Of a DNA stretch of 64,000 nucleotides, positions 61,770-64,000 are shown in pieces; within the stretch, counting starts at the first letter, position 1, and each line of letters starts with the position of its first letter. The notes under the pieces were generated by a model that did not search any database, was not told the DNA's origin, and saw only the letters and a program-made list of their open reading frames with translations. A program made the position numbers and the translations under genes. The stretch spans positions 186,001 through 250,000 of the forward strand of contig CAWBKD010000036.1 in NCBI GenBank assembly GCA_963789225.1, in the 5' to 3' direction. This stretch comes from Palsa-504 sp963789225 (GTDB taxonomy: Bacteria; Actinomycetota; Actinomycetes; Streptosporangiales; Streptosporangiaceae).

Positions 61770-62611
61770 GCGGGCCCGAGCTGGCCGGCCGGGTGATCCT
61801 GGTCACCGGCGCCAGCACCGGCATCGGCGCCGCGGCGGCCCGCGAGCTCCACCGGCGGGGCGCGACCGTCCACGTGGCCGGGCGTTCCCCGGATCGGACC
61901 GCCGCCGTCGCGGCCGACCTGGGCACCGAGCCGATCGTGGCCGATTTCGCCAGGCTCGCCGACGTCCGCGAGGTTGCGGCGCAGGTCCTCGGCCGCTGCG
62001 ACCGCCTCGACGCGCTCGTCAACAACGCCGGTGTCTGGGTGACCAGCCGCCAGGAGACGCAGGACGGGCACGAGCTGATGTTCCAGGTCAACCACCTGGC
62101 GCCGTTCCTGCTCACCGCGCTGCTGAAGGACCTGCTCATCGCCTCCGCACCCGCCCGGGTGGTCACCACGGCCAGCGTCGCGAACCTGCAAGGCTTCGTG
62201 CGCCTGAACGACCTGGAGAACAGGCAGTTCTTCTTCGGCTACACCGTCTACGGGACGACCAAACTGGAGAACATCCTGTTCACCCGGGAACTCGGCCGCC
62301 GGCTGGCCGGCACCGGCGTGCTCGCCACCTGTTTCAACCCCGGCCCGGTGGCCACCGACCTGGGCCGCGGGACACTCATCGGCGCGGCGTACCAGCTGCC
62401 GCTGAGCCGCCTGGTGATGAAATCCCCCGAGCGCGGCGCCGATACGCTCGTCTGGCTCGTCACCCAGCCCGCGGACCGGCTGAGGCAGGGCGGCTACTAC
62501 AGCAACCGTCGCCCTGGCCTGGTCAACCCGCAGGCCCGCAGCGGCCTCCTGGCCGGGCGGCTCTGGGATCAGACCGAGCAACTCCTGCTAACCGCAGCAG
62601 ACGGAACGTGA
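61766..62611 (+). CDS. Short-chain dehydrogenase/reductase
   Basis: A 281-residue classical-like SDR. Cofactor motif VTGASTGIGAAAA, NNAGVW, catalytic Ser in TASVAN and Tyr/Lys in YTVYGTTKLEN; FNPGPVATDLG follows. Pattern closest to retinol-dehydrogenase-like SDRs (with the NHLAPFLLT segment). It acts with NAD(P) on an alcohol or ketone. GTG 61766 overlaps the hydrolase stop. It is the last gene of the thioesterase-hydrolase-SDR operon. Confidence 0.92.
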   Translation: MSGPELAGRVILVTGASTGIGAAAARELHRRGATVHVAGRSPDRTAAVAADLGTEPIVADFARLADVREVAAQVLGRCDRLDALVNNAGVWVTSRQETQDGHELMFQVNHLAPFLLTALLKDLLIASAPARVVTTASVANLQGFVRLNDLENRQFFFGYTVYGTTKLENILFTRELGRRLAGTGVLATCFNPGPVATDLGRGTLIGAAYQLPLSRLVMKSPERGADTLVWLVTQPADRLRQGGYYSNRRPGLVNPQARSGLLAGRLWDQTEQLLLTAADGT

Positions 62612-62716
62612 GACCGGCCCTTGCTACGTCTGGAAGAGTTCTGGACCTGGGACGGCGCCGTCCTGCGCGCGGAAAAGCTGGTGCCCCGGGCGCGGGCGGT
62701 GCGTTAGCTTCGCCTA

Positions 62717-63505
62717 GTGGACGACGAGGAGTTCCCCGGCTACGTGGCCGACCGCCTGGCCGAGCTGCCGTCCGTGGACGCAGTCAACCTCGGGGGCTCG
62801 CGGGCGCGCGGGACTCACCGGCCCGACAGCGACTGGGACTTCGCGATCTACTACCGGGGTCACTTCGACCCGCAGGCGCTGCGCGACGTCGGCTGGCCGG
62901 GTGAGGTCTTCGACGTGGGAGGCTGGGGCGGCGGGGTGTTCAACGGCGGGGCCTGGCTGGAGGTCGACCACCGCCGCGTGGACGTCCACTATCGCGACCT
63001 CGACGCCATCGATCACGAACTGGCGGAGGCACGCGAGGGCCGGTTCCGCATCGAGCCGCTGATGTTCCACCTGGCCGGCATCCCCTCCTATCTCCTGCTG
63101 GCGGAACTCGCGGACAGCCGGACCTTGCACGGTCAGCTGCCCAGACCGGGCTACCCGCCGGCGCTGCGGGAGCAAGCCCCAGCCGTCTGGTGGGACCGGG
63201 CCGAGCGGACGTTCTGGTACGCGCGCGAGTACCACGCACCGTACGGACGGCTGGCTCAGTGCGCCGGGCTGATCGCGCAGGCCGCGTCGCAGGCGGCGCA
63301 CGCCGTCTTGGCTGCGCGCGGCGAGTGGGTGACCAACGACAAGACCCTGCTCACCCAGGCCGGCCTGCGCCAGATCGATGAGTTCCTGGCCGTTAGCGGA
63401 CCAGACCCGAGCCTGCTCCAGACCAGCGCCGAGCGGTCCCGCGCCCTGTGCGCAGATGCGGTGCGCGTGGCGACCACTGCCCGTGACACTGTGGCTCAGA
63501 CCTAG
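62717..63505 (+). CDS. Nucleotidyltransferase domain-containing protein
   Basis: A 262-residue protein. The nucleotidyltransferase motif is LGGSRARGTHRPDSDWDFAI: GS, then the DxD metal pair (quoted at exactly 20). A helical C-terminal domain follows, with WYAREYHAPYGRLAQC. The layout matches kanamycin-nucleotidyltransferase-like or MNT-like proteins. No HEPN partner is adjacent. GTG 62717. Function unknown: small-molecule adenylylation or a toxin-antitoxin-like role are both possible. Confidence 0.82.
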   Translation: MDDEEFPGYVADRLAELPSVDAVNLGGSRARGTHRPDSDWDFAIYYRGHFDPQALRDVGWPGEVFDVGGWGGGVFNGGAWLEVDHRRVDVHYRDLDAIDHELAEAREGRFRIEPLMFHLAGIPSYLLLAELADSRTLHGQLPRPGYPPALREQAPAVWWDRAERTFWYAREYHAPYGRLAQCAGLIAQAASQAAHAVLAARGEWVTNDKTLLTQAGLRQIDEFLAVSGPDPSLLQTSAERSRALCADAVRVATTARDTVAQT

Positions 63506-63645
63506 CCGATGAGAGTGGCACCGTACCGGTTCTTCCAGGTAGGCCGCCGCTCCCAGTCGTTCAGGGCGGCGTAGGCCCCGCCGTCCCCGTCGTTGGTGGT
63601 CAGCTCCTCAACACCGGTGATCGGCGTGCTCTCGGCGTCCGTCAC
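63502..63645 (-). CDS. Small hypothetical protein (47 residues)
   Basis: The minus strand encodes a 47-residue protein with GTG start at 63645, GGGGAG nine bases upstream, and a stop that overlaps the end of the nucleotidyltransferase gene by three bases. It opens VTDAESTPITGVEELTTND and ends with NDWERRPTWKNRYGATLIG in separate parts. Its codon use is like the neighbours' and its sequence is protein-like, with no membrane segment. The family was not recognised. It is convergent with the nucleotidyltransferase. Confidence 0.6.
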   Translation of the reverse strand: MTDAESTPITGVEELTTNDGDGGAYAALNDWERRPTWKNRYGATLIG

Positions 63646-63777
63646 GGCTCAAGTCTCCCCACCCACCGCTCGCCCCGATCCCCGCCTTCTGACGTATTTG
63701 CACCCCAGCCGGGTGAGCGGAGCATCGTGGATAGAGGCCGCAGGCAACCGATCACGGGGGCATGGAGTGTAGTGGGC

Positions 63778-64000
63778 ATGAGACCAAGGGCCGACCGGTA
63801 CGCCCCGGACGATACGGCGGATCGCCCGACGTCATCGGCGGGATCTGGCTTCGCCGAGGCGTACCGGATGCACCGGCCCGGACTGGTCAAGCTGGCCGCG
63901 TTCATTGTCGGTGACCAGGCCACCGGGGAGGACGTCGTCCAGGACGTCTTCGCTCGGCTGCACCAGCGCTGGGATATGCTCGCCGATCCGGGTGACCCGC
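63778..64000 (+). CDS. Sigma-70 family RNA polymerase sigma factor (3' end outside window)
   Basis: The first 74 residues of an ECF/SigE-like sigma factor. After a polar N-terminus, region 2 starts FAEAYRMHRPGLVKLAAFIVGD and reaches EDVVQDVFARLHQRWD, quoted in pieces of at most 20 residues: FAEAYRMHRPGLVKL, GEDVVQDVFARLHQRW. ATG 63778 has GGAG upstream. The remainder lies beyond the window. Confidence 0.85.
   Translation, partial: MRPRADRYAPDDTADRPTSSAGSGFAEAYRMHRPGLVKLAAFIVGDQATGEDVVQDVFARLHQRWDMLADPGDP

Noticed and set aside
62621..62707. 28-residue ORF (LLRLEEFWTWDGAVL...) between SDR and nucleotidyltransferase
   Set aside because: Starts with TTG, lacks a ribosome-binding site and has no recognised family; too short to support.
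62717..63505. MNT-HEPN toxin-antitoxin or other defence system
   Set aside because: The nucleotidyltransferase motif fits, but no HEPN partner is adjacent and the 47-residue neighbour is convergent and unrelated to HEPN.

Overview
The window comes from a high-GC actinomycete. The evidence is strong G/C bias at third codon positions, frequent GTG starts, ATGA/GTGA stop-start overlaps, an actinobacterial 13E12-type HNH gene, a PAC2 protein, an F420/PPOX-type oxidoreductase, large AfsR/LuxR-type regulators, several ECF sigma factors and a GT87 mannosyltransferase. The order cannot be fixed from sequence alone. No tRNA, rRNA, CRISPR array, IS element or integrase is visible.

Layout. 1-6.9 kb: a branched-chain amino-acid type ABC importer (livF partial, livG, livM, livH, binding lipoprotein) with a 3-hydroxyisobutyrate-dehydrogenase-like enzyme and a LacI regulator; three related operator-like sites lie in the control regions. 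7-10.2 kb: an FtsX/MacB-type permease, an ABC ATPase carrying a C-terminal cyclic-nucleotide-binding domain, and an EamA exporter. 10.2-14.2 kb: thiamine genes; thiO-thiS-thiG-thiD runs on the minus strand behind a TPP riboswitch, and thiE is divergent. 14.2-18.6 kb: a GH38 alpha-mannosidase broken by one frameshift. 18.6-30.4 kb: an AfsR-like regulator, an acyl-CoA-synthetase fragment with a 15-bp tandem repeat, Lrp, PAC2, a secreted G1 glutamic peptidase, M24 peptidase, 5'-3' exonuclease, Rieske lipoprotein, CDF metal exporter, moaA and a PPOX protein. 30.5-37.8 kb: two methyltransferases (one with an internal deletion), an HNH 13E12 protein, the tail of a lost threonine dehydratase, a MerR/epimerase divergent pair, a GH13 glucosidase and a membrane protein. 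37.9-45.6 kb: GT87, a PCMT-like methyltransferase, CYTH, a two-component system, HD hydrolase, Fpg/Nei glycosylase and a DUF2007 protein.

45.5-56.9 kb is the most unusual block. A 42-bp direct repeat (39 matches), one copy inside the DUF2007 gene and the other just after the last gene of the block, encloses two paralogous alpha/beta-hydrolase-glycosyltransferase fusions flanking a methyltransferase, a LuxR-type regulator, and a divergent operon of SnoaL-like protein, cytochrome P450 running in frame into OsmC, and a flavin monooxygenase. It reads as a compact tailoring/glycosylation locus acquired or moved as a unit. In one hydrolase domain the nucleophile serine is replaced by cysteine.

57-64 kb: ECF sigma factor, anti-sigma factor and an S53 peptidase whose propeptide region is replaced by an actinobacterial lipoprotein module; then thioesterase, hydrolase, SDR, a nucleotidyltransferase, a 47-residue small protein and the start of another sigma factor. 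Three unrelated proteins in the window carry about five in-frame 15-bp repeats each, and a GC-rich 32-bp mini-repeat occurs twice exactly, with a diverged relative inside the TPP riboswitch.
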